DNA from: Vreelandella profundi
Lineage (GTDB): Bacteria > Pseudomonadota > Gammaproteobacteria > Pseudomonadales > Halomonadaceae
Reading direction: 5' to 3'
Length of the DNA stretch: 64,000 nt
NCBI RefSeq assembly: GCF_019722725.1
Contig: NZ_CP077941.1
Location: forward strand, 868,001 to 932,000
Positions 26,714 through 36,239 of this stretch are shown here, piece by piece. The notes under the pieces were generated by a model. That model made no database searches, was not told the origin of the DNA, and saw only the letters and a program-made list of their open reading frames with translations. Both the position numbers and the translations under genes were made by a program. Position 1 is the first letter of the stretch; every line of letters begins with the position of its first letter.

Positions 26714-28366
26714 TTAAGCCTGAACAGCAGGCTTGGCCGGGTCATAGTTGATGACCTTCTGATCGATCTTCGTAAAGTCGAACTTGCTAGAACTCAGCAG
26801 GCTGATGCCGATGCACACAAGCGTACTGACGCCGTAGGCCATTAAGGAGGCCAGCAGCACCGTGTAGTCGCGCAGGAAACCCACACAGAAGTAGGCCAGT
26901 ACGACGGCGCTGAGTGCGCCAACGACCAAGCCGACTCGTCTGCCGCAGAAGCCAAAGGCCATTAGGCCCAGCACCACGCCACCGCCAATGGCCGCAAGCA
27001 ACTCGAACAGCCCCGCGGTGAGGCCGACCATCGGCACTAGCTCAAAGCGGGCGACGCAGAACATCACCAGGCCCGCGATGACCGCTGCGGTGAATGCCGT
27101 ATTGGTAACTCGGCTCCAAAAGCAGCTGGCGATAACCGGGAACACAATGGCACCCCAGAGTGCGCCGACAAACACCAGCAGAATCAGAATATCCATCGAG
27201 AAGCTGGCCAGAATCACGCCGATCAGCGTGGCAACGATCATTGTCAGCCTGCCAATAAACAGCATCTTGGTGGGATCAGGTTTGTTTTTGGCGATGTTCT
27301 TGCCGTACACATCGGCCATCACAATGGCTGACATGGCGGAAAGATCCGAGTCGGCGGTAGAGGAGAGCGAACCGATGACGAGAATAAAGAACAGCCCAAT
27401 AAATACCGGTGACAGATACATCGACACCATTTGCGGTATCAGGTTGTTCATATCGCCATCGATAGGCTCCATGCCGGTCATCAGCGCCATCAAACCAATC
27501 ATGCCTAAACCAATAACAATCGCACCGTAGCCAATCGTCGCGGTGATAAAGGTCGGTTTGATATGATCTTCACGCACGGCGAATAGCCGCTGGGAAATAG
27601 TCTGGTTGCCAATGGCGTAGGCCAGCACGGCGACGAAGAAGGGCGCACCCTGATTGAGAATCGCGTCCATCGAGAACAGGTTTGCCTGCTCTGGCGTCAG
27701 TAAGCTCATGCCATCGGCTAGCGTTTGCGGGCCACCGAGCGCAAACATGACCGCTGGGATGATTAGGATAGCCACGGCCATCATCGCCATCAGCTGGGCA
27801 AAGTCGGTGAGCACCGACGCGCGAAAGCCCGACCACAGCGTATAAGAAAGCACGCCGACACCGGCAATCACAACGCCCGCTTGGAACGACAGCGGCGAGA
27901 GCACCGAAACCAGTGCGCCTGATGCCGTGAAGTTGACCATCAGACTAATGATGCTGCCCAGAATGTTTGAAGAAGCGAGAATTAGCTGGCTGGAAGAACC
28001 GTGCCGCGCATGAATCAGCTCACCTAAGGTGTGCGCATTGGGAGCCAACTTGCGAAAGCGCCGCCCGAAGGGGTAGATGAACAGAATCATCAGCGCGCCC
28101 CATAGCCCATAATGCAAGGGGCCTGAAATGCCGTAGGTATAGCCCGAGGTGGCGGCACCGTAGAAGGACGCAGCCCATATCCAAGTGGCGGTCATACTGG
28201 CGGCACCTAGGCCAAAACCGATTTGATGGTTAGATACCATAAAGGCGTCGGTATTTTCCTTTTTCTTTTTGATGAGCAAGGTCAGCAGGTAAGTGCCGCC
28301 ATAAAAGGCCGCCAATAAGGCGAGCACGGTCAGCGTAGAGAACTGATAGAAACTTTCTTCGTTCAT
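26714..28366 (-). CDS. Sodium:solute symporter (SSS family)
   Basis: A 550-residue inner-membrane protein with 13 or 14 hydrophobic segments and the LeuT-like SSS pattern (GLGAASMTATWIWAASFYGAA early; GSLSSTADSDLSAMSAI, the conserved sodium-site helix, near residue 325). It imports an organic solute driven by Na+. The substrate is not determinable; family relatives carry urea, proline, pantothenate or carboxylates. A 43-residue one-helix protein lies just downstream, probably in the same transcript. Confidence 0.88.
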   Translation of the reverse strand: MNEESFYQFSTLTVLALLAAFYGGTYLLTLLIKKKKENTDAFMVSNHQIGFGLGAASMTATWIWAASFYGAATSGYTYGISGPLHYGLWGALMILFIYPFGRRFRKLAPNAHTLGELIHARHGSSSQLILASSNILGSIISLMVNFTASGALVSVLSPLSFQAGVVIAGVGVLSYTLWSGFRASVLTDFAQLMAMMAVAILIIPAVMFALGGPQTLADGMSLLTPEQANLFSMDAILNQGAPFFVAVLAYAIGNQTISQRLFAVREDHIKPTFITATIGYGAIVIGLGMIGLMALMTGMEPIDGDMNNLIPQMVSMYLSPVFIGLFFILVIGSLSSTADSDLSAMSAIVMADVYGKNIAKNKPDPTKMLFIGRLTMIVATLIGVILASFSMDILILLVFVGALWGAIVFPVIASCFWSRVTNTAFTAAVIAGLVMFCVARFELVPMVGLTAGLFELLAAIGGGVVLGLMAFGFCGRRVGLVVGALSAVVLAYFCVGFLRDYTVLLASLMAYGVSTLVCIGISLLSSSKFDFTKIDQKVINYDPAKPAVQA

Positions 28367-28797
28367 TGAATACCCATAGGCTTTGCAGCCTTAGCATCCT
28401 TATATAGCAACCCACACTCCATTCTCGGAGCGGCCGCCACAGGAAGTAAGCAAAAAACAGAACATCTTTCTAGTTATGTCTGTAGCGAGATGAGACTGCG
28501 GTTAGCCGTCTGGTAAAGCAATATCCGGCGTTGGAGACGCCGTCGTAAGGGAGCCAGATCAATACCATCAGTGAGCTGTTATAAGCCACTTTAGGGATCG
28601 AGCCGGTGGCGCATTCTACTCTTTTAAGCCCGAACAGTACAGGTTGGCACCCTAGCGGGGCCAGTGTTCAAGGGGCTTGAGTGATGGGAGGAACTTGCGC
28701 GCAGGTATGTATCGAAAGGCTGGTTAGACCGGCTATCGCTGGCGGTGGCCGGCTTTTAAGTGACGTGCAATGGGCGGCCTTGGCGTGCTGAAGTGAT
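28367..28797. other. Gene-free spacer between the symporter and mntP
   Basis: No credible coding frame was found in 431 bases. Short hairpins such as GGCGTTGGAGACGCC (28527-28541) occur, and a weak CCGGC/GCCGG stem with a short T-run near 28729-28757 could end mntP transcription. It must also hold the symporter promoter, which I could not place. Confidence 0.4.
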
Positions 28798-29358
28798 TTA
28801 AAAAATAGCAGTATGCTGAGCCAATACCGCCAGCCCAATGCCAACTAATACAACGCCGCCGATTAACTCTGCCCAGTGGCCTACAAACTTGCCGAGCCTG
28901 TGGCCCAGTAGCGTACCCATTGACGCCATGACCGTTGTGGCAAGGCCAATGGCAAAACTAGTGGCGATAATATTGGCATCGATAAAGGCAAGGCTTGCGC
29001 CGACCGCCATCGCATCAATGCTGGTCGCGGTGGCGGTGATGATTAATAGCCAGAGCGTTTGTTTGCGATGCTCTACTTTGCCGTCTTTTTTGAGCCCGGC
29101 GACAATCATATGTAGACCAATCACCGAAAGCAGGGTGAACGCCACCCAGTGATCCCAGGCCTGCACATACTGCTGCGATGCCTTGCCCGCCGCCCAGCCG
29201 AGCACCGGCGTGATGGCTTCAATAATGCCAAAGACCAGGCCAATACCGATCGCATGGCGAAAGGTTGGTTTCTTAAGCGCTGTGCCTTTGCTGATGGAGG
29301 CAGCGAAGGCATCCGCTGACATTGAGACGGCCAGGAAGAGCAGGGTGATTGGTGTCAT
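28798..29358 (-). CDS. mntP: Manganese efflux pump MntP
   Basis: A 186-residue membrane protein with six hydrophobic segments, the MntP/YebN (DUF204) fold exporting Mn2+ from the cytoplasm. Conserved acidic motifs are SMSADAFAASI (about 12-22) and TATSIDAMAVGASL (about 110-123), the expected metal-path residues. Monocistronic. In enterobacteria mntP is controlled by MntR and a yybP-ykoY riboswitch; neither could be recognised with confidence in the leader here. Confidence 0.93.
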   Translation of the reverse strand: MTPITLLFLAVSMSADAFAASISKGTALKKPTFRHAIGIGLVFGIIEAITPVLGWAAGKASQQYVQAWDHWVAFTLLSVIGLHMIVAGLKKDGKVEHRKQTLWLLIITATATSIDAMAVGASLAFIDANIIATSFAIGLATTVMASMGTLLGHRLGKFVGHWAELIGGVVLVGIGLAVLAQHTAIF

Positions 29359-29895
29359 GACTTAACAACTCTTTTTGAGTAGGCGCTTTAGCAATAGAAA
29401 CTCAAGCAATAAAAGCGCTAGCTGAAACAACTACTGCGTACTGCGTATGTGTCTACTGACGAGAATGGCGATAGGGCCATACCTGAGTACAAAAGTCGGG
29501 TATTCAATAGCGGTGAATCCTAGCACGCTTTAATGATTAAAAAACTGTAATGATTAAAAAATAAAGTTCGTAATGGTGAACTAACATAGCCTTTGCTAAC
29601 AATGTGTGTGCTGGCTGATTATGTTGGTTTTTTTTAAATTTTAGTGATGGATTTGTCTATTCGATAGGCCGTTATTTTTAGTTTATGGCCCTTTTTTTAC
29701 GCTGAAGTTGTTCTCTTTTTGGACATTTTTTTACCATTTTTTTTGGCGCTTATATCGACGCTTCGAGAGGTTTAAAAATACGCTCCCTGCAATGTGTTTA
29801 TAGAGTTTATGAATAGATTGGTTGTCCCGTCAGGCTCTGTTTAATGCCATCGTTTTCCTTTTTATCGACGGCTTGAGCGAAGAAATTTATTTCCC
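29359..29895. other. AT-rich spacer between mntP and the Lrp-type gene
   Basis: No coding frame. The mntP leader contains a GCGCTTT...AAAGCGC hairpin (29383-29389 / 29412-29418) and a TACTGCG direct repeat near 29432-29446. From about 29520 the sequence becomes strongly AT-rich with runs of T, which suits a regulatory region bound by an Lrp-type protein. Confidence 0.45.
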
Positions 29896-29924
29896 TTGAC
29901 GGAGCAATATTTTGAATATATAAA
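29896..29924 (+). promoter_or_regulatory. Sigma-70 promoter of the Lrp-type regulator/operon
   Basis: TTGACG (29896-29901) and TATAAA (29919-29924) are separated by exactly 17 bases, 36 bases upstream of the start codon. This is a ten-of-twelve match to consensus. Confidence 0.65.
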
Positions 29925-29960
29925 AAATTATTCTAATAATTTGGCCTGAAGGAAAATAAA

Positions 29961-30428
29961 TTGCTTATTGATCGCTTTGACTTAAAAATTCTTGAACAGC
30001 TTCAGCATGATGATAGTCTTTCTATTGCGCAGCTAGCAGAAGGGATTGGGTTGTCGATAACGCCGTGCTGGCGAAGAATTCAGCGTTTAGAAAAAGACGG
30101 ATTTATAGAAAAAAGAATTGCCGTTCTCAACCCTGAGAAACTAAATCTTCGTCTTGTTGTGTTTGTCATGATTAAAACAGATAAACATAACCAAGCCTGG
30201 CTAGATACATTTCAGGAAGCTGTTCAGTCTTTTCCTGAAATTATGGAAGTTAATCGTTTGGCCGGTGAGTATGATTATTTGCTTAAGGTCATTACGCGCG
30301 ACAATCAGTCTTTCGATGCCTTTTATAAAAGGCTAATTTCGACAGTAGAGTTAAGCAATGTCACATCATGTTTTTCAATGGAACAAGTCAAAAAAACCAC
30401 CGAGTTGCCTCTCGGACAATTCTCCTGA
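29961..30428 (+). CDS. Lrp/AsnC-family transcriptional regulator
   Basis: A 155-residue protein with an N-terminal HTH (LSIAQLAEGIGLSITPCWRRIQRLEKDG, roughly residues 20-47) and a C-terminal RAM/AsnC ligand domain (NRLAGEYDYLLKVITRDNQSF). The start is TTG, with AAGGA seven bases upstream. Such regulators often sense amino acids. Its last 71 bases overlap the next gene, so it is co-transcribed with, and probably controls, the catabolic operon that follows. Confidence 0.9.
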   Translation: MLIDRFDLKILEQLQHDDSLSIAQLAEGIGLSITPCWRRIQRLEKDGFIEKRIAVLNPEKLNLRLVVFVMIKTDKHNQAWLDTFQEAVQSFPEIMEVNRLAGEYDYLLKVITRDNQSFDAFYKRLISTVELSNVTSCFSMEQVKKTTELPLGQFS

Positions 30429-32076
30429 GTGGGTAGCATTTCTTCGCGATGACGTGATAGGCGAAGGCACGTCTATTCCTACCGCGTTTGGCATGCGCCC
30501 GCTGCTTTATGCTGATTACACGGCTTCAGGGCGTGCGTTAGGTTTTGTTGAAAACGCCGTTTACCAGCAGCTGCTACCGTTTTATGCCAATACGCACACC
30601 GAAACTTCTTATACCGGCAAAGTGACCACTCGCTATCGCGAGTCAGCCCGCCAAGTGGTGGCCCACGCTGTTGGGGCTAATGACGACTATGCGGTGCTGT
30701 TTGCAGGTGCCGGGGCAACGGCAGCGATTGACCGCTGCTGTAAGATTTTAGAGCTACAGCCGCGGGAGGATACGTCGAGTGACGTTAGGCCGGTGATTTT
30801 TATCGGGCCTTACGAGCATCATTCCAACGATCTTATCTGGCGAGAATGCGATGCCGACTTGGTACGTATTTCGCTAGGCTCAGATGGCCTTATATGCCTT
30901 GAAGAGCTAGAGACGCAGCTAAAGCGCTACGTTGACCGGCCGCTAAAAATTGCCGCGTTTTCGGCAGCCTCTAACGTAACCGGCATCAAAACTGACGTTT
31001 CGGCTATCGCCATGCTGGTGCATCGTTACGATGGGCTGGCGCTTTTTGACTATGCCGCCAGCGGCCCTTACGTCGAGATTAATGTGGCGGGCACCGGAAA
31101 AAATGATCACCTGGACGCGGTGTTTGTCTCGCCGCATAAATTCATAGGTGGGCCGGGTAGTTCAGGCGTATTGGTGATTAGAAAAGCGCTGTGCCGTAAC
31201 GCCATACCCTCGGTTGCAGGCGGCGGCACGGTGTCTTATGTCACCGCGACCGAGCACCGCTATGTGAGCGATATTCAGCGACGGGAGGAGGGCGGCACTC
31301 CGGATATCTTGGGCAACATCCGAGCGGGCCTTGCCTTTCGCGTTAAATCGCTGGTCGGGGTGGATTACATTGAAGCGCAGGAAAAAGCCATGATAACGAT
31401 GGCCATGGCGCGCTGGTCAACGCTTGATAACTTAACGCTTTTGGGGCCGGTGGATGCGCCGCGGCTGTCTATTTTCTCTTTTAACATTCGCGCCGGGCAG
31501 CGTGATATCCACCATAATCTCATCGTTGCCATGCTCAATGACCTGTTTGGCATTCAGGCAAGAGGAGGTTGTTCGTGTGCAGGCCCTTATGGTCATGAGC
31601 TGCTTTCAATTGATGCGGACACGGCGTTAGAGCACGAACGCTTAGTCCAAAAAGGTCGAAGCTTATATCGTCCAGGCTGGGTAAGACTCGGATTTCATTT
31701 CTTTTTTAGCAATGAGTCGGCTAACTATGTAATATCTGCCGTCGAGTTTATTACACGTTACGCAGCGGTATTGATGAAGCTCTACACCGCCGATGAAAAA
31801 TCCGGTGTGTGGACCGTTCGCCAACACCTGGTGGAAAATCAGCCCAGCATGCCGGCAATCTCTCTGGACGCGCTTTTCACCCAGGCGAGCTCTGCATCAG
31901 AGGCCACGTTCGAAGAAGGCGAGGATTACTTCGCTAAGGCGCGGGATATAGTTGCGTTGGCAGAACAGGCCGACCTGCCCGCAAGCACCGCTAGCTCAGA
32001 TGAACCTATCCGTTGGTTTTGGTGGCCTCATGAAGCAGACAAGGCCATGCAGTCCCAGATTGAGATGACGCAATGA
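30358..32076 (+). CDS. PLP-dependent aminotransferase class V / cysteine-desulfurase-like enzyme
   Basis: A 572-residue fold-type I PLP enzyme. The Schiff-base lysine is K261 in VSPHKFIGGPGSSG, and D231 (LFDYAASGPY) should contact the pyridine nitrogen. A cysteine pair in the RGGCSCAGPYGH loop occupies the place of the catalytic Cys in SufS/NifS-type desulfurases. The last about 95 residues are an extension not usual in desulfurases. This suggests a C-S, C-Se or C-N cleaving lyase; the substrate is unknown. It overlaps the regulator gene by 71 bases, and its stop overlaps the next start (ATGA). Confidence 0.85.
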   Translation: MSHHVFQWNKSKKPPSCLSDNSPEWVAFLRDDVIGEGTSIPTAFGMRPLLYADYTASGRALGFVENAVYQQLLPFYANTHTETSYTGKVTTRYRESARQVVAHAVGANDDYAVLFAGAGATAAIDRCCKILELQPREDTSSDVRPVIFIGPYEHHSNDLIWRECDADLVRISLGSDGLICLEELETQLKRYVDRPLKIAAFSAASNVTGIKTDVSAIAMLVHRYDGLALFDYAASGPYVEINVAGTGKNDHLDAVFVSPHKFIGGPGSSGVLVIRKALCRNAIPSVAGGGTVSYVTATEHRYVSDIQRREEGGTPDILGNIRAGLAFRVKSLVGVDYIEAQEKAMITMAMARWSTLDNLTLLGPVDAPRLSIFSFNIRAGQRDIHHNLIVAMLNDLFGIQARGGCSCAGPYGHELLSIDADTALEHERLVQKGRSLYRPGWVRLGFHFFFSNESANYVISAVEFITRYAAVLMKLYTADEKSGVWTVRQHLVENQPSMPAISLDALFTQASSASEATFEEGEDYFAKARDIVALAEQADLPASTASSDEPIRWFWWPHEADKAMQSQIEMTQ

Positions 32077-33542
32077 CAGTAAATTCTTCCTCCCCCTCGC
32101 TGGCTGGCGCTGGTCTTGAAGCGCTGAATGAACGCGTCCGCTATGACTTGGCGTGTTTAAATCTGCCCCGTGAAAACTGGGTGCCTAGCCGAGCCGCTCA
32201 CGATGGCCGACATGTTTATGATGTCGTCATCATTGGCGGCGGGCAGTGCGGTATGGTCGCAGCGTTTGCACTATTATCTGCGGGTATTCGGAATATTCGT
32301 ATCTTCGATCGCAATGACGCGGGTCTTGAAGGGCCATGGATGAACTATGCGCGAATGGAAACGCTACGTTCGCCTAAAACGCTACCTGGCCCTAGCTATG
32401 GATTCGCGTCGCTGACATTTCGCGCCTGGCATGAAGCTCAGTTCGGTAACGAGGCATGGGAAGCATTGGATAAAATTCCCCGCCCCATGTGGATGGACTA
32501 TTTATGCTGGTATCGTCAGGTGCTGGCACTGCCGGTCGATAATAACGTTAACGTTGAGCATGTTAAGCCAGAAGGCGATTTATTGAGCCTTGAGCTTTCC
32601 GGTACCGGTGCCAGCGGCGGGTCGGTGCTGACCCGTAAGCTCATCATGGCGACCGGGCGTGAAGGCACCGGTGCACCCAAAATTCCGGGTTTTGTGGCCA
32701 CCTTGCCTGAGCGGGTTTGGGCGCATACCGCAGATGATATCGACTTTACTGCGTTAAAAGGCAAGCGGGTTATTGTCGTAGGCGTGGGCGCATCGGCCAT
32801 TGATAATGCCGCCGAAGCGCTTGAGAACAGCGCGCAATCGGTGCGCTTTCTGATTCGCCGTCCGCAAATGCCCACCGTCAATAAAATGATGGGTATCGGC
32901 TCGTTTGGCTTCACTCAAGGCTATGCCGGTTTGAGCGACGACTGGCGTTGGCGCTTTATGCATTACTCCTTTATTACCCAAACGCCGCCACCGCGTGGCT
33001 CGACCTTGCGCGTTAGCCGTCATGAAAACGCCTATTTTCATTTTGACTGCGGTGTCCGTTCAACACGAATGGATGGCGATGAAGTTGTGCTCGAAACGCA
33101 GCAGGGCGAGGTTCGCGGCGACTTTCTGATTATGGGGACCGGGTTTGAAGTCGACCCCTTGGCCCGCACGGAATTAGCGGGTTACGCCGACCGTATTCTG
33201 CTGTGGCGCGACTGCTATCAGCCGCCGCGTGAGCTTGAGGACGACGAGCTGGGAAAATTCCCGTATGTCGGGCGCGACTTCGCCTTTCAAGAGCGTGAGC
33301 CCGGTTCAGCGCCATGGTTACGCCACATACACTGCTTCAACTACGGTGCGTCCGTCAGTCTTGGCAAGGTAAGTGGCGATATTCCGGGCATTAGTGAGGG
33401 AGCCAGCTGGCTGGTTAACGCCATCGCTGCGTGTTTTTACCAGCAAGACGTTGAGCGCCACTGGCAGCAGTTTCAGGACTATGACACCCCGGAACTCCAG
33501 GGCGACGAGTGGCAGGCATCGCCGCTGCCGTCACCGTTTTAA
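32073..33542 (+). CDS. FAD/NAD(P)-dependent flavin monooxygenase-like protein
   Basis: A 489-residue two-dinucleotide-fold flavoprotein. The FAD motif is VVIIGGGQCGMVAA (about 51-64), an ATGREGTG motif follows near 193-200, and the NADPH motif is VIVVGVGASAIDNAAEA (about 233-249). This order is that of class B flavin monooxygenases and lysine/ornithine N-hydroxylase relatives. It presumably oxygenates a nitrogen- or sulfur-containing substrate. Translationally coupled to the PLP enzyme upstream by ATGA; the CMD gene follows after ten bases. Confidence 0.85.
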   Translation: MTVNSSSPSLAGAGLEALNERVRYDLACLNLPRENWVPSRAAHDGRHVYDVVIIGGGQCGMVAAFALLSAGIRNIRIFDRNDAGLEGPWMNYARMETLRSPKTLPGPSYGFASLTFRAWHEAQFGNEAWEALDKIPRPMWMDYLCWYRQVLALPVDNNVNVEHVKPEGDLLSLELSGTGASGGSVLTRKLIMATGREGTGAPKIPGFVATLPERVWAHTADDIDFTALKGKRVIVVGVGASAIDNAAEALENSAQSVRFLIRRPQMPTVNKMMGIGSFGFTQGYAGLSDDWRWRFMHYSFITQTPPPRGSTLRVSRHENAYFHFDCGVRSTRMDGDEVVLETQQGEVRGDFLIMGTGFEVDPLARTELAGYADRILLWRDCYQPPRELEDDELGKFPYVGRDFAFQEREPGSAPWLRHIHCFNYGASVSLGKVSGDIPGISEGASWLVNAIAACFYQQDVERHWQQFQDYDTPELQGDEWQASPLPSPF

Positions 33543-33552
33543 GGACATAAAG

Positions 33553-34047
33553 ATGACAAACGTAATAGAAGCAGCGGCCAATGTGCCGAGTACCGGCCCA
33601 CTCGCTGACGCGTTAGCGATGCGTAGCAAGCTGATGGACTTGACGCAGGCCTCTTATGAAGCGGCCCTGTTGCCCAGCGACCCAGGTGGGCTGACGCGCG
33701 AAACAAGGGCAGCGTTTGCCTGCCGGATGGCGAAAATTTGCCAGCAAGAGGGGCTAAGGCGCCACTACGGCGAACTACTGTCCAGCTACGGTAGCGAAGC
33801 CGACCCGCTGAATCTAGCAACGACGGACAGTTGCCCACCGGCTAGTGAGCCGCGCCTAGCCGCCATGGTGAGCTATGTGGATTTAGTCACTCGTTCACCC
33901 AAAGATGCCAGCGAAAGCGATATTGAAAGCCTGCGTAAAGCGGATATCAATGAATCTGACATCGTGCGCTTAGCTGGGCTGGTCGCTTTCGTTAATTATC
34001 AGCTGCGGGTTGCCGCTGTGTTAAGTGTGATGGGAGAAGCGCAATGA
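33553..34047 (+). CDS. CMD-domain (carboxymuconolactone decarboxylase-like) protein
   Basis: A 164-residue helical protein of the AhpD/CMD superfamily, similar in type to the Avi_7170-family proteins that travel with a second peroxidase-like partner. It lacks the CxxC redox pair (only C57 and C63, with H71). AAGGA seven bases upstream supports the start at 33553; the open frame reaches back to 33373 inside the monooxygenase gene but that part is a shadow. Its stop overlaps the next start. Confidence 0.78.
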   Translation: MTNVIEAAANVPSTGPLADALAMRSKLMDLTQASYEAALLPSDPGGLTRETRAAFACRMAKICQQEGLRRHYGELLSSYGSEADPLNLATTDSCPPASEPRLAAMVSYVDLVTRSPKDASESDIESLRKADINESDIVRLAGLVAFVNYQLRVAAVLSVMGEAQ

Positions 34048-34622
34048 GCCGCGTTATTCATAAATTTACGACGCGTGTGCCTACGTGGCGCCCCCATGTC
34101 ACGCCGATTGACTATGAGCAGGCGACGCCCGCCCAGCGCGAAGCGCTGCAGGAGACGCCCTCTAATACCAAGATATCCGATTACGTGCTGGTGTTGGCCC
34201 ACGACCCGGAGTCGCTGCGCATTCGCACCTCGCTGTTTAACGGAATTATGTACGACAAGGGCGGCCTTGCCCGCGAAGAGCGTGAGCTGGGCGCGGTGGC
34301 TGCTTCTGTGGTCAATCGCTGCATATACTGTGCTGCTGTTCATGCCCAGCGTTACAACAATATTGTCGGCGATGATCGGGTCATGGGGGATATCTTTCTG
34401 CGGGGGAAAGAGGCCGATCTTGATCCGCGCACGCGCGCCATTCTGAAATTCGGCATGCGCCTTTCCGAATGTCCTCCTAACGTTACTCCAGAAGATATTG
34501 GGAGCCTGAAAGAGGTGGGGCTAAACGATCAAGAAATCTTGGATTTAACGCTTTCAACGACGCTATTTGGATGGGCCAATCGCCTAATGCACACACTCGG
34601 CGAGCCGGTATCGGGCAAGTAG
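34044..34622 (+). CDS. Alkylhydroperoxidase AhpD-like protein
   Basis: A 192-residue AhpD-fold protein with the full catalytic set: Glu near 79-81, C93 and C96 in NRCIYCAAVH, and H100. It should have thiol-peroxidase or disulfide-reductase activity. Paired with the upstream CxxC-less CMD protein by an ATGA overlap, it probably forms a heteromer or handles a peroxide made by the flavin monooxygenase. It resembles the Avi_7169-type peroxidase family. Confidence 0.85.
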   Translation: MSRVIHKFTTRVPTWRPHVTPIDYEQATPAQREALQETPSNTKISDYVLVLAHDPESLRIRTSLFNGIMYDKGGLAREERELGAVAASVVNRCIYCAAVHAQRYNNIVGDDRVMGDIFLRGKEADLDPRTRAILKFGMRLSECPPNVTPEDIGSLKEVGLNDQEILDLTLSTTLFGWANRLMHTLGEPVSGK

Positions 34623-34669
34623 CCATACGGTCCTTTTGCTAACAATATATCGACAAAGGAATCTCCACG

Positions 34670-35653
34670 ATGACCCGCACTCTCTCAAGCATTGCCCTAT
34701 TAAGCGCGGCGGCTCTGTTGACCGCAACGCCAGCGTTGGCAGAAACGCTGCGCCTGGGTACCGTCGTCACCGCTCCCCACCCCTGGGTTGACGCGGCGGA
34801 AGCTTTTAAAACAGAAGTCGAAGAAGCTACCGACGGTCGTGTGAAAGTACAAATTTTTCAAGGCGGACAGCTGGGCAACGACCAAACCATGGTCGACGAA
34901 ATACGCATTGGTACGACCGACATGATTATTGGCGGGGTTATGAATATTTCCCCCTATATTCCTGACTTTGAGATCTTCAGCCTCAACTATTTGTTTGATG
35001 ATATGGATGACTTTCGCGCAGCCACATCGTCTGATTCTCCTGTCTATGCGTATTTCGACAATGCCATGAGCGAGTCTGGTGTTGGTTTAAAACTGCTTAG
35101 CTTAACCGGCGGTGGTACACGCAACTTAAGCAGCAATGTGGGGCCGATTGTTGAGCCTGCCGACCTTGAAGGCGTCAAAATGCGCGTTACCGGCTCGCGC
35201 CTGGATGCAGAAATGTGGCAAGCAGCGGGTGCGCTGACAACGTCGCTCCCCTGGACAGAAATCTACACCGGTATGCAAACCGGCGTCGTCGGCGCCTTTG
35301 AAAGCACTATCAGCGGCTATTTCTCAAGCCGACTCTACGAAGTTGCCCCGTATCATGCCAAAACCGAGCATCAGATAATGATGAGCCACATCTCGATTAG
35401 TGAGAACCGCTTCAATCGCTTCTCCGAAGAAGATCAGGCCATTATTCTCGAAGCGGCACAGCACGCGGGTGAGTACGGCACGGAAAAAGGCGTTGAGTAT
35501 GATGCCGAAGTCATTCAGCAGTTTGCAGACCTGGGCGTAACGGTAACGGAGGTCGACAAACAGGCCTTTATTGATCAAATCGTTCCTCTTCATGACCAGT
35601 TTGCGCAAGAGCGTAACTTGACCGAACTGCTTGAAACGATTCGTAATCTTTAA
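34670..35653 (+). CDS. dctP: TRAP transporter substrate-binding protein (DctP family)
   Basis: A 327-residue periplasmic binding protein with a signal peptide cleaved after ALA (residue 24). Family blocks include GGQLGNDQTMVDEIRIGT, GVKMRVTGSRLDAEMW (with the conserved Arg that binds a ligand carboxylate) and GMQTGVVGAFEST. It captures an organic acid for the DctQM permease. It follows the AhpD gene by 47 bases, tying uptake to the catabolic enzymes. Confidence 0.92.
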   Translation: MTRTLSSIALLSAAALLTATPALAETLRLGTVVTAPHPWVDAAEAFKTEVEEATDGRVKVQIFQGGQLGNDQTMVDEIRIGTTDMIIGGVMNISPYIPDFEIFSLNYLFDDMDDFRAATSSDSPVYAYFDNAMSESGVGLKLLSLTGGGTRNLSSNVGPIVEPADLEGVKMRVTGSRLDAEMWQAAGALTTSLPWTEIYTGMQTGVVGAFESTISGYFSSRLYEVAPYHAKTEHQIMMSHISISENRFNRFSEEDQAIILEAAQHAGEYGTEKGVEYDAEVIQQFADLGVTVTEVDKQAFIDQIVPLHDQFAQERNLTELLETIRNL

Positions 35654-35732
35654 GCCGTCATCGATAAGTCACTTGGTTAGCTGACCACTCCCCGTTAACG
35701 GGGAGCGGTACCGCGAAGGAAAGGGCGCACGC

Positions 35733-36239
35733 ATGCGACGAATAAACAATGTAATAGAGAAGGCGCTGACGTTTGTGGCGAGCAGTTTGTTTGCGGGCTT
35801 TATTCTTACGGTTCTCTATCAGGTTGTGGCGCGCAACTACTTGAAAATTTCGGTTTCCTGGACGGATGAAGTGGCCATGGCGTTCTTCGTGTGGTCGGTC
35901 TTCCTGGGGGCCGCTATTGCGGTGCGCAGGCGCAGTCACTATGTGGTTGATGTCTTTCCATCACGCTTTGTGATCACCCAGCGGGCACTGCGTCTGTTTG
36001 GCAACGTAGCCTGTTTGCCGGTGATCTATGTCTTAATTGTCCACGGCAATGTGCTGGTTGATATGGGCTGGAGTCGCCGTTCAGTCGCGCTAGGAACACC
36101 CATGGCCTATATGTTTGCCGCGATTCCTGTAGCGGGATTAGCGATGTTGCTATTTTCCTTTGAAATCATAATGGATGATATTGCGATGCTCAAAAAAGCT
36201 AACAGCGTGGATAGCACGCGCGAGGCAACCAAAATATGA
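35733..36239 (+). CDS. dctQ: TRAP transporter small permease (DctQ family)
   Basis: A 168-residue membrane protein with four hydrophobic helices and the SWTDEVAMAFFVWSVFLGAA motif of DctQ subunits. Its stop overlaps the dctM start (ATGA). Confidence 0.9.
   Translation: MRRINNVIEKALTFVASSLFAGFILTVLYQVVARNYLKISVSWTDEVAMAFFVWSVFLGAAIAVRRRSHYVVDVFPSRFVITQRALRLFGNVACLPVIYVLIVHGNVLVDMGWSRRSVALGTPMAYMFAAIPVAGLAMLLFSFEIIMDDIAMLKKANSVDSTREATKI

Noticed and set aside
29359-29520. yybP-ykoY riboswitch in the mntP leader
   Set aside because: Looked for the conserved GGGGAGTAG and CTACTG-type segments on the minus strand and did not find a convincing set.
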